A DNA stretch of 64,000 bases from Singulisphaera sp. GP187 (GCF_900129635.1 NZ_FSRB01000003.1:558001-622000); one strand, 5' to 3'. Counted from the stretch's first letter, positions 37,001 to 45,523 are shown. Translations and numbers: made by a program. The notes: a model not told the origin generated them from the sequence alone.

Positions 37001-37296
37001 CGCAGGAGCAGCGGTTGGAGTGGCTCGAGGAGTGGCACAGAACCGAAGCGGGGAGGCTTGACCTGGAATATCAGCGGTCCCCTCGGTTCTATCCGGTGAA
37101 GATCGAGGCGGACGGCTCATTCCGGATCGAAGACGTCACCCCGGGTCACTATGAGCTGAGTATTCGGGTCGATGAACCGTCCAGCCCGGGTCGTCGACCC
37201 ATGGGACACGCGAGCCGTTCGGTGTCGATCCCCGAGATGCCGGGCGGGCGGAGTGACGTTCCCCTCGAGCTGGGCGAGTTGGAGCTTGCGCCGTAG
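34003..37296 (+). CDS. ECF sigma factor fused to membrane-anchored Ig-like repeat region
   Basis: 1097 residues from the ATG at 34003 (GGAG nine bases upstream). Residues about 35-195 form a sigma-70 ECF factor: region 2 (FEALIVQYGPMVQGVCNRVL, AEDAFQATFLVLLKKAGSIR, LRSWLYGVAVRVASRAR) and region 4 (LNRLPERFRRPLILYHLEGM, SYAEAARRLECTEATVRGRL). A hydrophobic stretch near 206-240 and a clear transmembrane helix near 269-289 (LTASFAAIGALVLSALPIAI) follow. The remaining 800 residues are carboxypeptidase-regulatory-like beta repeats (VLDQVGRPITGATV, VIDQDDHPVAGVWV, VVDAESGKPIETFN), presumably outside the cytoplasm. No anti-sigma gene is adjacent, so this looks like a one-protein transmembrane sigma regulator. 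Confidence 0.9.
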   Translation: MAIESRGAVLRQIHQLFSLGTVAGMPEDELLERFVVRKDEAAFEALIVQYGPMVQGVCNRVLANPDAAEDAFQATFLVLLKKAGSIRDPARLRSWLYGVAVRVASRARVDAYRRTTKERDAARSEAVPPITPSDAAGVRAAVDEELNRLPERFRRPLILYHLEGMSYAEAARRLECTEATVRGRLARAREQLRARLTRRGLAPSAGMVAAALAIEPASAAVPAAVVTATVGVARIVALGGPIATHAVWGPAADLAEGVLKTMALSKLKLTASFAAIGALVLSALPIAIARDDQAKPSIDGPARNASAPPKPAAAEISKPTPIELLVVDRRTGQAMSGVALKISINGETRLEGQTDREGRYPVTLPGALTSVTIKARADGFVPALVSWVREGTIPMAIPKDFRLALERGTSIGGVVQDVSGRPITGATVSLLIPQKFGQGQPRIDILDYPAVTDDRGHWRLDVVPSQLDDLRIRLRHPDYISDTSHGSTQKPTIAQLRDLTGVSVMKKGLTVGGRVLDQVGRPITGATVVHGSPPERRETETKTDADGQFRYNHIAPGDLILTVQAAGHGPELKTVKVVPEMAAVEFRLGPAGILRGRVIDQDDHPVAGVWVIADEWRGYRSLALETKSGADGVFEIADAPADVVLLQFSKSPEFMNLPDQAFAPSDKVQVVKLNRPLRIQGAVVDAESGKPIETFNLLEVGDPSREPTHVDRDRSHQFHGGRYEIDFRWPYPHIRGLRIEAEGYLPATSRGFAATEGKQVYDFRLTPGTVPTRRALSGVVRLSDGSAAVGAKVNLATKANGITVRNENALYPERHPNVRVGADGTFRFPPQTEEALVLVLDPRGWAELTEEVLIAQPTITLVPWGRVKGTLRVGSRPGSLQEVYLNPKVERVLVEDLRIRYESRATTDEAGHFTMERVRPGEASISRMVDLSPRRRGAGPWIPIAVESGKTVELALGGLGRPVTGRFIKPRGSDVLIDWAKSFGSFRLKAPVVPIPEGLTQEQRLEWLEEWHRTEAGRLDLEYQRSPRFYPVKIEADGSFRIEDVTPGHYELSIRVDEPSSPGRRPMGHASRSVSIPEMPGGRSDVPLELGELELAP

Positions 37297-37476
37297 ACGG
37301 CTGTTGTCCGGCGAGGTCTCCACAAGTCAACCGGCGTCCGCGGGGGAGGATGCGCCGCCGGAGTGGGTCGGCTCCGGCAGCACCGCTCACCGCCCGCTTC
37401 GGGCCTGGGAGCAAGGCGGAATCTGGGACCGCCTTCACATCGAAACGATCAACAAGGCTCGACCGCGAAGCGGATC

Positions 37477-38128
37477 TCAGCCCACGACTCGGGCGATGTC
37501 GATCAAGTACATCTGCCGCCCGAGGCCGCCGTGGGCGGAGTCAATCACGACCTTCTTCCCGTCGGGGCTGAACCGGGGATGGGTGTCGACGCGCCATTCC
37601 CCCGAGTATTCCGGCGGTACGGGAAAGTGCCCCAGGGCAACTCGGCGTCCGGATTTCACCTCGTACAAGTAGGGGTTCTGATTGCGCTGCTTGTCGGGGT
37701 AGCTGTCGTTCAAGATCCAGGCATTGCCGGGCAGATAGGTGCAATGCCCGTCCGACAACATGACTTCGGGGCCGACCGGCTCGGGCTTTTGTTCGCCTCC
37801 GTCGTCGAACAGGTAAAACCTCTTTCCGCGCGAGGGCTGATCCGACCAGGCCAGGATGTGCCGCTCGTCGCGCCAGATGAAGTGCGACGTCATCCCATTG
37901 GCGTCGATCAGGCGGATGTCGCTGCCGTCGGCGGCGGCGGTGAACATCCGGGTGCCCGCGTGCTTCTGCGGCGTTCGCCAGCGATGCAAGAAAATGAACC
38001 TGCTGCCATCGGGGCTGAAGAGCAGGTGGATGAAGTAGTGTTTGGCCTGCCCCCAGTCAGCAAAGGGCTGGCCGAGCTTGAGCACTTGCGCGACTGAGAC
38101 CAGCAGACGCAACCACTGAGAATGATTC
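37477..38128 (-). pseudogene. Truncated TolB/WD40-like propeller protein
   Basis: The frame encodes beta-propeller-type repeats: HYFIHLLFSPDGSRFIFLHR, MTSHFIWRDERHILAWSD, THPRFSPDGKKVVIDSAHGG, followed by YLIDIARVVG at the natural-looking end. From the plausible ATG near 38128 (MNHSQWLRLL) only about 217 residues remain, with no signal peptide and a propeller beginning mid-domain; related proteins are nearly twice as long. The frame extends upstream to 38277 but that part reads as unrelated sequence. I interpret it as a 5'-truncated gene, though a short functional protein cannot be excluded. Confidence 0.6.
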
Positions 38129-38326
38129 ATGCGAGGGCCGATCCGAACCAGCAAGTTGTCCGGGCTACCCCGATCCATCAATCCGGCGTCCTTGCCACAG
38201 CGTCGAGTTTTTGATGATTTGCCGGGTGCCTCGGCCTGGCGTGCACGGGTTCCGAGTACGGACCCCGTGGCCCCCAAACGTCCTTCATTTCCCGGTTCAC
38301 CCTGAGCTTCCGAGACAGACAGACTC

Positions 38327-39253
38327 TTAGCGATCTCTCTTTACGCCCATCGCCCGAAATTGCTTCCATGTGATGATCTCGATCCCCAGCCGCTTGATCT
38401 CGGCGGCCGTGGCCGGGTCGGTGAAGATCCGCCGATCTCCGTCGCGCCGCGGGGCGCTGTCCGTGACGGCACGGAGCTCCTCGTCGTTGTAGCCGCAATG
38501 GACGATCAGTTGGCTGACGCCCGGCGGCAACTCGCGTAACGCTTTCGTATAACTCTCGAGGCGGCCCTCGTGCGTCTCGCCGCCGTAGAACTGGATCAAG
38601 TGGTCGAGTACCGGCAGTTGCTTCGCATCCAGGGCGGCGAGGAGCGACTTGCCTCGCTCGCGGAGCGCGGGATACTCCTCGCCGATCGGCCCCTCGATTT
38701 GGCGCAGGAACAGTACGGGTAGGTCGTACTTCAGGCCTACCCGGACGTAGACCTCGACGATGTCGGGACGGCTGACCAGGGCGCCCATGTGGGTGTCCAG
38801 GTGGCTGATCGGAATGCCCAGCTCCCGAGCCCGCTCGACCTGGGCCGTCAGCTCGATCTCGACCTCCTCGGCCTTGGCGGCCCGCACCACGGCCTCAACG
38901 CCGCGGTGGAGGTATCCCTCGGCGTCCACCAGGCTCGGCACCCGCTCGCGCCCGGCAACCGGCCCCCAGCGATAGACCGACCACTCGGAATTGAGCGTCA
39001 GGTGGACGCCGTAGTCCTTCTCGGGATGGGCCCGGGCGTACTCGGCGAACTCCTTGACCCACGGACATGGCGTCATCACACTGCACGAAGAGACGACCCC
39101 CTCTTCCATCGCTTGGATCGTGGCCCGATTCACCGAGTGGCACATGCCGGCGTCGTCAGCGTGGATGATCAGGTAACGCTTCCCGTCATTCGCCTCGACA
39201 GAAGCCGAAATGAGCGACAGGAAGAGGGCGAGTATCATCGGAGCACGTCGCAT
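38327..39253 (-). CDS. YdjC/ChbG-type carbohydrate deacetylase, exported
   Basis: 308 residues from the ATG at 39253. A signal peptide (MRRAPMILALFLSLISASVEA) precedes the YdjC/ChbG domain: LIIHADDAGMCHSVNRATIQ (metal-binding Asp pair), DYGVHLTLNSEW (His) and ISHLDTHMG (His), then HCGYNDEELRAVT near the C-terminus. The family removes acetyl groups from diacetylchitobiose-like oligosaccharides in a Mg-dependent manner; export here suggests a different, extracellular or periplasmic glycan substrate. It stands alone in the leftward direction. Confidence 0.88.
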   Translation of the reverse strand: MRRAPMILALFLSLISASVEANDGKRYLIIHADDAGMCHSVNRATIQAMEEGVVSSCSVMTPCPWVKEFAEYARAHPEKDYGVHLTLNSEWSVYRWGPVAGRERVPSLVDAEGYLHRGVEAVVRAAKAEEVEIELTAQVERARELGIPISHLDTHMGALVSRPDIVEVYVRVGLKYDLPVLFLRQIEGPIGEEYPALRERGKSLLAALDAKQLPVLDHLIQFYGGETHEGRLESYTKALRELPPGVSQLIVHCGYNDEELRAVTDSAPRRDGDRRIFTDPATAAEIKRLGIEIITWKQFRAMGVKRDR

Positions 39254-39653
39254 GAGGAAGTTTCCGGTAGCCTGGGAATGAGGGCACGACCGGCCCCAGA
39301 ATGCCCGGAGTCCCTCAGGACTGCAAGCGCGAAGCCGTTCACGACCAAGCCACGGGCGAACATTCACGTCGGATGACCGTCGTCGGCATGGCCGCAGGGG
39401 CAATGGCGGCACCCCAGACGGACATCTCGTTTTTGAAGGCTAATGAAGCGGCTTACATCCTGGCGCTTTCCATCTCTCGCAGGTCCATTCTTCGACGCAA
39501 GTTCCCGGTGGCTCGTCGAGCTCACCTATCAGGCGCTGAGCCACCTCGGGGAAACGTGTTTTCTTTCTCCCCGTTCCACGATGTCGGACTCGCAGATCCT
39601 GCCACGCCGACCTGTTAGGCTTGATGGAATCAACTCTCCGAGGAGGTGCCGAA
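39254..39653. other. Intergenic region containing IS630-end-like sequence
   Basis: No gene seen. 39412-39480 resembles the left end of the IS630 element at 2213. A weak inverse match (ACGATGTCGGACT at 39578-39590) could be the other end of a non-autonomous element. Confidence 0.5.
39412..39480 (+). repeat. IS630-end-like sequence, possible MITE or relic
   Basis: A 22-bp block at 39427-39448 is identical to 2223-2244 inside the IS630 left end (core TTTTTGAAGGCTAATGAAG), with diverged similarity on both sides, including AGACGGACATCTCGT against the IS end AGACCGACTTTTCGT. There is no transposase gene here. Confidence 0.7.
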
Positions 39654-40199
39654 GTGGCCACAGACCGCAAGTTCACGATCCTCGATGCGACGGCCCTGCT
39701 GTCCGCGACCGCGTTCGCGGCCGTACCCGTCGGCTGGATGCTGACGCCTCTGGCGCGTCGCCTGGAGGGATACAAGGGGAACTTCCGATGGGAACTGGCT
39801 TACCTCGATTCCCTCCTACGCTACGCCCTCGGAGATAGGGCGCTGGGCCGGGCGATGATGAACGGCCTGCCGCCGGCCGCGATGACCTTCCTGTTCGCCT
39901 ACGCGTTCATCCTGCTGGCGCTGCGGTTGCTCTCGCCGAGGCCCCCGACGGCGGAGTTGGTCCGCCAGCCGGGCCTGTGGGCCTCCGGCGGCGTCGTGCT
40001 GGGGACGGCCTCGATGCTGACACTGCGTTCCTACCAGCCGGTGATCCTCCCGGCGTCGGTCGCCCTGGCCTGGCTGGGGCTGGCTCTGAGCGGGCAATGG
40101 CGTGCGGAACGGTCCTGGATCGACCGGTGCGGGAGGATCGTCGGGACTTGTTGGCTCGTGTTGCTCCCGCCATGTGCCTACTTCGCGTGGACGGGATGA
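39654..40199 (+). CDS. Hypothetical four-helix membrane protein
   Basis: 181 residues from a GTG at 39654, selected because GAGGAGGT lies six bases upstream. Four hydrophobic segments are visible: ILDATALLSATAFAAVPVGW, AMTFLFAYAFILLALRLL, LWASGGVVLGTASMLTL, VILPASVALAWLGLALSG, with a fifth weaker one near the C-terminus (GTCWLVLLPPCAYFAW). No family was recognised. It converges with the DUF1963 gene. Confidence 0.7.
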   Translation: MATDRKFTILDATALLSATAFAAVPVGWMLTPLARRLEGYKGNFRWELAYLDSLLRYALGDRALGRAMMNGLPPAAMTFLFAYAFILLALRLLSPRPPTAELVRQPGLWASGGVVLGTASMLTLRSYQPVILPASVALAWLGLALSGQWRAERSWIDRCGRIVGTCWLVLLPPCAYFAWTG

Positions 40200-40346
40200 A
40201 AAAGCCCGCCACGCCAGGCGCCGGCATTACCATTGGCTGGTGTTCCGCGAGTCGCGACGGTGCGAGGGCGACGCCGACGACCGACGCGACCCGTCCCGAT
40301 CTCCCGCCGGCGCAAGGATTTCCGACCGGCCCAGCTTCGGTGCCGC

Positions 40347-41267
40347 TCAAGAGCACTCGAACCACCAGTCGAACGTCCCGTCGGACATCAACATCAGATC
40401 GAGGACGCCTGCGTCGCCGAACGCCAGTTCCTCGCCCGGGAGCCCCACTTCAGGCGTCCCGGGCCAGCGATCCCAGCGTCCCGGGACGCGCTGGGGGGGC
40501 GCGACCTGGACGAGGAGTCGGCCGCCGAGGAAGCCGCCGGGCAGGCCGTCCTGGACGAAGTCGGGCCAGCCGCCGACCTTGGTGATGCACCACTCGCCGA
40601 AGTGCCGGTCGTCGTCCGTCCGCAGGTGGACCCCGAAGAATGGCAGGAGGTCCCAGCCTGTCGCGGGGACGGCCCCGGGCCCAACCAGGTCTGACAGTCC
40701 CAGGGGCATCCACTCAATGCGCAGCGACCGCTGATACGGGTCGACGTGGTACGCGTCCGGGCCCCGGGCGAAGACGAGAAGGACGTCGCCCGGCAACCGC
40801 CTGTCGAACAGTTCCCGGGAATCGGCGAAACAGAACTGGGCGAAAAAGGGAAAGGGCTTCCCGTTGACCGTCATCGGCCAGGGTAGCCCCGGCGGGCGGT
40901 AGGGTAGGCCGGCGACCTTGGTGACCGACCGCTCCGGAGGCTCGCCCGGCAACCAGAACAACTCGTCGACCGTTTCAGGACCGTCGGGTTCGGTCTCCAC
41001 GCTGAATCCCTGGTATCGGGCCTCGGCCTCCTGGGCCGCCCGGCTGGCGACCGATGTCGATTCGTAGACCGTTGGGAAGTGATCGCGGAGGCCGCCGGCC
41101 GCGGCTCGGATCATCGGGCCCGACTCGTTCGCGGCATCGCCAGTGACACGAGTCGCCGGCGGGGCATCCTCGGGGCCTCGGGACCCATTTCTTAGCTCGG
41201 CCAAGTCGCTCAGGGCGTCGAGCATGGCAAGGATCGGGGCTGAAGTCTCCACTCGTCCGCGCTGCAT
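40347..41267 (-). CDS. DUF1963 (YwqG-like) domain protein
   Basis: 306 residues from the ATG at 41267, with GAGAGG seven bases upstream. The domain is recognised by KVAGLPYRPPGLPWPMTVNG, KPFPFFAQFCFADSRELFD, LLPFFGVHLRTDDDRHFGEW, ITKVGGWPDFVQ and the final LMLMSDGTFDWWFECS, which match DUF1963 proteins, a family of unknown role with an all-beta fold. No signal peptide. The first 70 residues are less conserved and partly disordered. Confidence 0.85.
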   Translation of the reverse strand: MQRGRVETSAPILAMLDALSDLAELRNGSRGPEDAPPATRVTGDAANESGPMIRAAAGGLRDHFPTVYESTSVASRAAQEAEARYQGFSVETEPDGPETVDELFWLPGEPPERSVTKVAGLPYRPPGLPWPMTVNGKPFPFFAQFCFADSRELFDRRLPGDVLLVFARGPDAYHVDPYQRSLRIEWMPLGLSDLVGPGAVPATGWDLLPFFGVHLRTDDDRHFGEWCITKVGGWPDFVQDGLPGGFLGGRLLVQVAPPQRVPGRWDRWPGTPEVGLPGEELAFGDAGVLDLMLMSDGTFDWWFECS

Positions 41268-42361
41268 GCACCACCTCTCATTTCGGGGCTGAAGACTCGA
41301 AGAACCACCCGGCAACCGCTTGTCACCAGCTAGCCCAGCCCGCGCTCGCGGCCATTCAAGACCTGGTCCGCCCGGCAGAGCCTTCGACGCGGCGGTCAGG
41401 TCATGGGGGAGATCCTCCGTGGTGCTGGCGATCTTGGTCGTGAACGAGTCCACCACGGAGTGGCCTCCACTTCAACTCAAACTGTCAAGCCGCCGAACCC
41501 AATTTCAGACCGCTTCGCGACAGAGCCGTTCCGAGCGGGTGACGAGTCGGCCGAACCCCGACGCGGCGACTGATGATCGTCGTGGCAATCCTAGCGCGAT
41601 GGCCGCGTCAGGGATGGCGTTGGCCATCGTATTCGACCGTGGCGAGTCCAGCGGCCTGGCTCAGACCGCCGGTAATCCGTGTAACGGAGGGAGTGGACAG
41701 AGAAGTGGTGGGTTCCGTGGCAGGGTCAACGACGTAACCGAGCAACTTCCAGGTGCAGGCTCAGGACGGGACGACGGCAGTCGGCATTCACGCGCCTCTC
41801 ACGGCGGAGGTTACGATCGGACGGGCCAAGCTGGCCGACACGCGGCTCGAGTCATTGGCCTCGGGGAGGAAACCCAGGAATCGAGCGAAACGGCGTTGCC
41901 TGTGGCTTGCGTACCAAACCTGCCTTGCCTGTCCCTTGGTTCTTCTCGCACGCGACCCGTCCATCGTAAGACCCCCCAGCAACCACCCCGTCTCGATTGA
42001 ACCGACTTGTTAACGACCATCTGACATCACTACGCGACAGCCTGGGCAAAAGGACAGAGTTTCGGGAAAAACTTGCCCAATTCATCCGTAAAGGCTCACC
42101 GCGGGATCGAGGACGGGCAAAAATAAGCATTCCCTGTCGGGATGCCACCTGATCTGCAAGGTTTGAGGAATTCAGGTCTCACTGGCTGGCAGAGCAAGCC
42201 AGATGAGGGGAGGGGAGGGGAGGGGAGGGGATCACCAGGGCAGGGCAGCGAGAATTGGGATCGCAACGGCAATGGCCTCGAATCAAGGGGCGGGTGGCCA
42301 GGGTCCAAGACAGACCCCGGCCACCCGGTTGAAGATTCCACGGACCTGAGCGTTCGGACGC
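41268..42361. other. Long intergenic region with G-quadruplex-type tract
   Basis: About 1.1 kb without a convincing gene on either strand; the longest frames have low-complexity translations with no domain. The notable item is the G-tract at 42207-42230. Confidence 0.5.
42207..42230 (+). repeat. Five GGGG runs separated by single A
   Basis: GGGG occurs at 42207, 42212, 42217, 42222 and 42227, each followed by one A. Four such runs with one-base loops satisfy the parallel G-quadruplex pattern. Confidence 0.85.
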
Positions 42362-44359
42362 TTAGCGAGCGAACTGGATCGTGGCGGCCTGCGGACCGCC
42401 GAGCAGCTCGAAGCCGAATTGCGTTGCGCTGAGGTTGACGACCTTGCCGACCAACGGGGGAGCATCGGCTTGTGAAAGTGTCAGGACTCCATCCAGATAG
42501 TCAGCCTCGCCGGTGATCGAATCGGCATGACCGTCGGCGTTGACATCCCAGGCGAACTGACCGTCCTGTTGTACGGTCAATTCGATGCTCACATCAGGTG
42601 TGGGCTTCGCCTTCCAGGTGCCGACCAGGGCGGCCGGGGGAGGGGTGGGTTGGTGCATCGGGTCCGGCTCGTTGGCCGGAACCGGTTCCGTCGCCGCCAC
42701 GGCCGGCGCTTCGGAGGCAGGGGCGAGCAGCTTGGCGAACTGGGCGGCCAGCTCGTCTCTAGGCTGGAGCTTGACAACCTCCTGGAATTGCTGCCGGGCC
42801 TGCTCGATATGGTCTTGAACCATGTACTGATAGGCGAGCACAAAGCGATTCGACGCGGACGTCGGGTTCACTCTGATGGCCGCCTCCAGCGCCCGGATGT
42901 GGCTGGTGTAGGTTTCGACGTCGGGATAAAGACCGATCATGGTCGTCCAGTCCCAGCCTGGGCCGGCGGTCAGCACGGCGTAGAGTACGGCCGCCGCCTC
43001 GTCATAACGAGCCAGGGCGAAAAGACAGAGCGCTCGAAACTCGTGGAGGACCGGATCGTTGGGGAACGGCTGCAAGGCCAGGTCGGTCAGGCTCAAGGCG
43101 TTGACAAAATTCCCCGCCTTGAACGCGTCACGCGCGGCCAGGAACGTCGAGTCGTCCTGTTCGGTGCCTTCGGGTTCAGGAGGAATGCTGGACAAGTCAA
43201 GAGGACGGCTGTAATCATGAACAAAGGCCTGAGGCGCATTCGCAACCACCGTCGTTTGGATCACGGGGGCAATCACATACGGGTTGGTAAAGCCGGTACG
43301 AAGCCAGCCATTGGCCCAGGGACCAAGTCCCCAGCCGACCAGATTCGCGTGGCCCCAGGTCGGGAAAACGTGGATCGGGCGTCTTCTGGGCCCGAACCCC
43401 CAGCCGACCGGGCCGACCCAGCCACCAAAGTGGTTTCGTCCCCAGCTCCCTCGATACCAGTTGCCGTGAAAGTGGGAGTTGGGACGCCCCCAACCCCAAC
43501 CCTGCCCAGGCCAACGGCCTCCGCCACCCCACCCGTTGTTCACGTTAACGTTAATATTGTTATTGATGATATTATTATTGTTGCCGAACCAACCGCCTCC
43601 GCCAGGGCGGTGGTTCCCCTGATTCGGCCGGTTCACGATCCCGAGGTTGTCGCCCAGGCCGGGGCGATTGATCCCGCCTCCCGGGCGATTGTCACCCAGG
43701 CCAGGGCGATTGATACCTCCACCCGGGCGATTGTCGCCCAGGCCAGGGCGATTGATACCTCCACCCGGGCGATTGTCGCCCAGGCCAGGGCGATTGATAC
43801 CTCCACCCGGGCGATTGTCACCAAGGCCGGGGCGATTGATTCCACCACCTGGACGATTGTCGCCCAGGCCAGGGCGATTGATCCCGCCTCCCGGGCGATT
43901 GTCACCCAGGCCAGGGCGATTGATACCTCCACCCGGGCGATTGTCACCAAGGCCGGGGCGATTGATCCCGCCTCCCGGGCGATTGATCCCGCCTCCTGGG
44001 CCCGAGATACCACCACCACCTGTACCGGGGCGGTTGCCACCGCCCGGTAAGGGGGTGGGGCGAGTGATCCCCCCCGTCCCAGGTCGGTTTGACGCCCCTG
44101 GCGTCGTGCTTGGTCGTTGGATGGGCCGGGAGGTTGCCCCCGCGTTCCCGCCGCCGGGGCGGGAAATGTTCGGGCGGGACACCGGGCTGGTCATTCCCCC
44201 ACCAGGGCGTCCTCCTCCTGGTCGGGCTCCGCCTCCCGGGCGAGCTCCGCCGGCGCCTCCTCGTCCCGCGCCGCCCCCGCGTTGAGCGTAAGCGATTTCC
44301 ATACAACAGGTTAAGAACAAACTGAGAACCAGGGGTAGTTTCCAAAAGGTGCCCATCAC
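42362..44359 (-). CDS. Secreted Gly/Pro/Asn-repeat protein with TPR domain
   Basis: 665 residues. A signal peptide (WKLPLVLSLFLTCCMEIAYA) is followed by 270 residues of Gly/Pro/Arg-rich sequence, including eight near-perfect copies of a 14-residue unit (GGGINRPGLGDNRP), then an Asn-rich bridge (NNNNIINNNINVNVNNGWGG) and Trp/Gly-rich segment. From about residue 385 the protein is ordinary: TPR-like helices (AARDAFKAGNFVNALSLTDL, EFRALCLFALARYDEAAAVL, RFVLAYQYMVQDHIEQARQQ), then a beta-rich end (LVGTWKAKPTPDVSIELTVQ). Related proteins occur across Planctomycetes and may be cell-surface or matrix components. The repeats are unstable at DNA level and copy number may vary. Confidence 0.85.
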   Translation of the reverse strand: MMGTFWKLPLVLSLFLTCCMEIAYAQRGGGAGRGGAGGARPGGGARPGGGRPGGGMTSPVSRPNISRPGGGNAGATSRPIQRPSTTPGASNRPGTGGITRPTPLPGGGNRPGTGGGGISGPGGGINRPGGGINRPGLGDNRPGGGINRPGLGDNRPGGGINRPGLGDNRPGGGINRPGLGDNRPGGGINRPGLGDNRPGGGINRPGLGDNRPGGGINRPGLGDNRPGGGINRPGLGDNLGIVNRPNQGNHRPGGGGWFGNNNNIINNNINVNVNNGWGGGGRWPGQGWGWGRPNSHFHGNWYRGSWGRNHFGGWVGPVGWGFGPRRRPIHVFPTWGHANLVGWGLGPWANGWLRTGFTNPYVIAPVIQTTVVANAPQAFVHDYSRPLDLSSIPPEPEGTEQDDSTFLAARDAFKAGNFVNALSLTDLALQPFPNDPVLHEFRALCLFALARYDEAAAVLYAVLTAGPGWDWTTMIGLYPDVETYTSHIRALEAAIRVNPTSASNRFVLAYQYMVQDHIEQARQQFQEVVKLQPRDELAAQFAKLLAPASEAPAVAATEPVPANEPDPMHQPTPPPAALVGTWKAKPTPDVSIELTVQQDGQFAWDVNADGHADSITGEADYLDGVLTLSQADAPPLVGKVVNLSATQFGFELLGGPQAATIQFAR
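43645..43995 (-). repeat. 42-bp tandem repeat inside the Gly/Pro/Asn-repeat gene
   Basis: Eight in-frame units of 42 bp (each containing CGATTGAT and GGGCGATTGT on the + strand) differ at a few synonymous positions. It is coding, not a CRISPR array, since units abut with no unique spacers. Confidence 0.9.
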
Positions 44360-44470
44360 AACGGCCCTCGCGAGGATGCTTCAGGATGTACAACAGGGCG
44401 ATTTCAACCGAGGGCCGCCAGGGGCGGGAACCCAGGACGGCAACTTTCACAACGAGTGGCTCGAAGCCTA

Positions 44471-45523
44471 TCAGGGCCGATCGCTCGCGGGAGTCGCGGC
44501 CCCGGCCGGCCGTTTTCGCTCTGACGCCGGCGCGGGCTGAGCGGTATCGGGCGCGGGGGGCTTACGAACCAACAGGACCTCGTCGATATCGGGGAGCAGT
44601 TCGGTACCGACGATCCGGTCGATGGATTGAAACTTGATCGCATCTTTATTGACCGACTCGAGGACCTGGGTTGCCGATGTCGTGAGACCGTCGCCCGTGA
44701 CCCCGCCTGCCTTGATGATCCAGGAGTCGCCCGAGCGAGTCCATTGTCCCTGGCCGAAGCCCCCTTCGGAGTCAAAGACCCACGACCGGATTTGCTTCGC
44801 CTGCGGATCCCAGCCGATCCACTGCGTCCCGCTCCTGGCGGGTGCGCCTCCGATCTGGACCGAGTACTTGCGAACCAGGAACTTCTGATCCTCGTCCCAG
44901 CGCACCGTGGTCACGATCTTGCCATCTTCGCCCTCGTCGACCCAGTCACCGACCAACCATTCGAGCTCGCGGAGCGGTTCTTCCTTGTCGGCGGACTCAG
45001 CGGTCGTGGTCGAGCCGTCGCGAAGCTCGGCCAGCCGCCACTCGCCTCCCTTCCGAACGGCGATGAGGCTGTACTGCCCCGTGGAGAGCGCAGCGCCTGC
45101 CTCGTCCTCAAGCTGGAAATGGCCCAAGACCGAGGCGACGTCGGGGGTCAGGAAGCGGACCGTGTCGACCTCCCCCGCAATCTTGCAGGTCGGCCCGTTG
45201 TCGAACGCGTCGGCATAGTGTCGGCCGATCGCGTCACGCCCCCGAACCTCACCCCCGTCCTGGTCGATGAGCGCCGCGTCGTCGGTAAATCGCGCCGAGA
45301 CGGCCTTGGCATCGGCCTGATTGTAGGCGTGATAGAGCGCTTTGAGTTGGTTGCGGAGCTCCACCTCACCGGAAGGAACGGCAGTCACCGCCTGAGGCTT
45401 CGGTCCGTCTTGCGGATAGGTCGCTCGTGAAACGGCGACCAACCCGATGCCGATGCAGGCGAACGTCAGCAACGGCGAGCCCCATCGTCTCACACCGCTC
45501 TGTCGTTCCAAGCGAATCGTCAT
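44471..45523 (-). CDS. SgcJ/NTF2-like (DUF4440) secreted protein
   Basis: 350 residues from the ATG at 45523, immediately preceded by GAGGAGAAG. A signal or anchor helix (PLLTFACIGIGLVAVSRATY) is followed by an NTF2-like fold (residues about 55-175: QLKALYHAYNQADAKAVSAR, DDAALIDQDGGEVRGRDAIG, GQYSLIAVRKGGEWRLAELR), of the SgcJ/EcaC/DUF4440 group. The second half (LEWLVGDWVDEGEDGKIVTT, SWVFDSEGGFGQGQWTRSGD) is a lipocalin-like beta domain often fused to it. The C-terminal 30 residues are Pro/Ala-rich. Function unknown; the NTF2-like fold usually binds small molecules. Confidence 0.85.
   Translation of the reverse strand: MTIRLERQSGVRRWGSPLLTFACIGIGLVAVSRATYPQDGPKPQAVTAVPSGEVELRNQLKALYHAYNQADAKAVSARFTDDAALIDQDGGEVRGRDAIGRHYADAFDNGPTCKIAGEVDTVRFLTPDVASVLGHFQLEDEAGAALSTGQYSLIAVRKGGEWRLAELRDGSTTTAESADKEEPLRELEWLVGDWVDEGEDGKIVTTVRWDEDQKFLVRKYSVQIGGAPARSGTQWIGWDPQAKQIRSWVFDSEGGFGQGQWTRSGDSWIIKAGGVTGDGLTTSATQVLESVNKDAIKFQSIDRIVGTELLPDIDEVLLVRKPPAPDTAQPAPASERKRPAGAATPASDRP

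Noticed and set aside
41320..42000. 226-residue rightward frame in the long intergenic gap
   Set aside because: Composition of random high-GC translation, no hydrophobic core pattern or motif, no ribosome binding site.
43645..43995. Regular direct repeats resembling a CRISPR array
   Set aside because: Units abut without unique spacers, are in frame, and encode a Gly/Pro/Asn repeat in a signal-peptide protein; no cas genes in the window.
43647..44285. Rightward proline/arginine-rich frame
   Set aside because: Opposite-strand shadow of the Gly/Pro/Asn-repeat gene.
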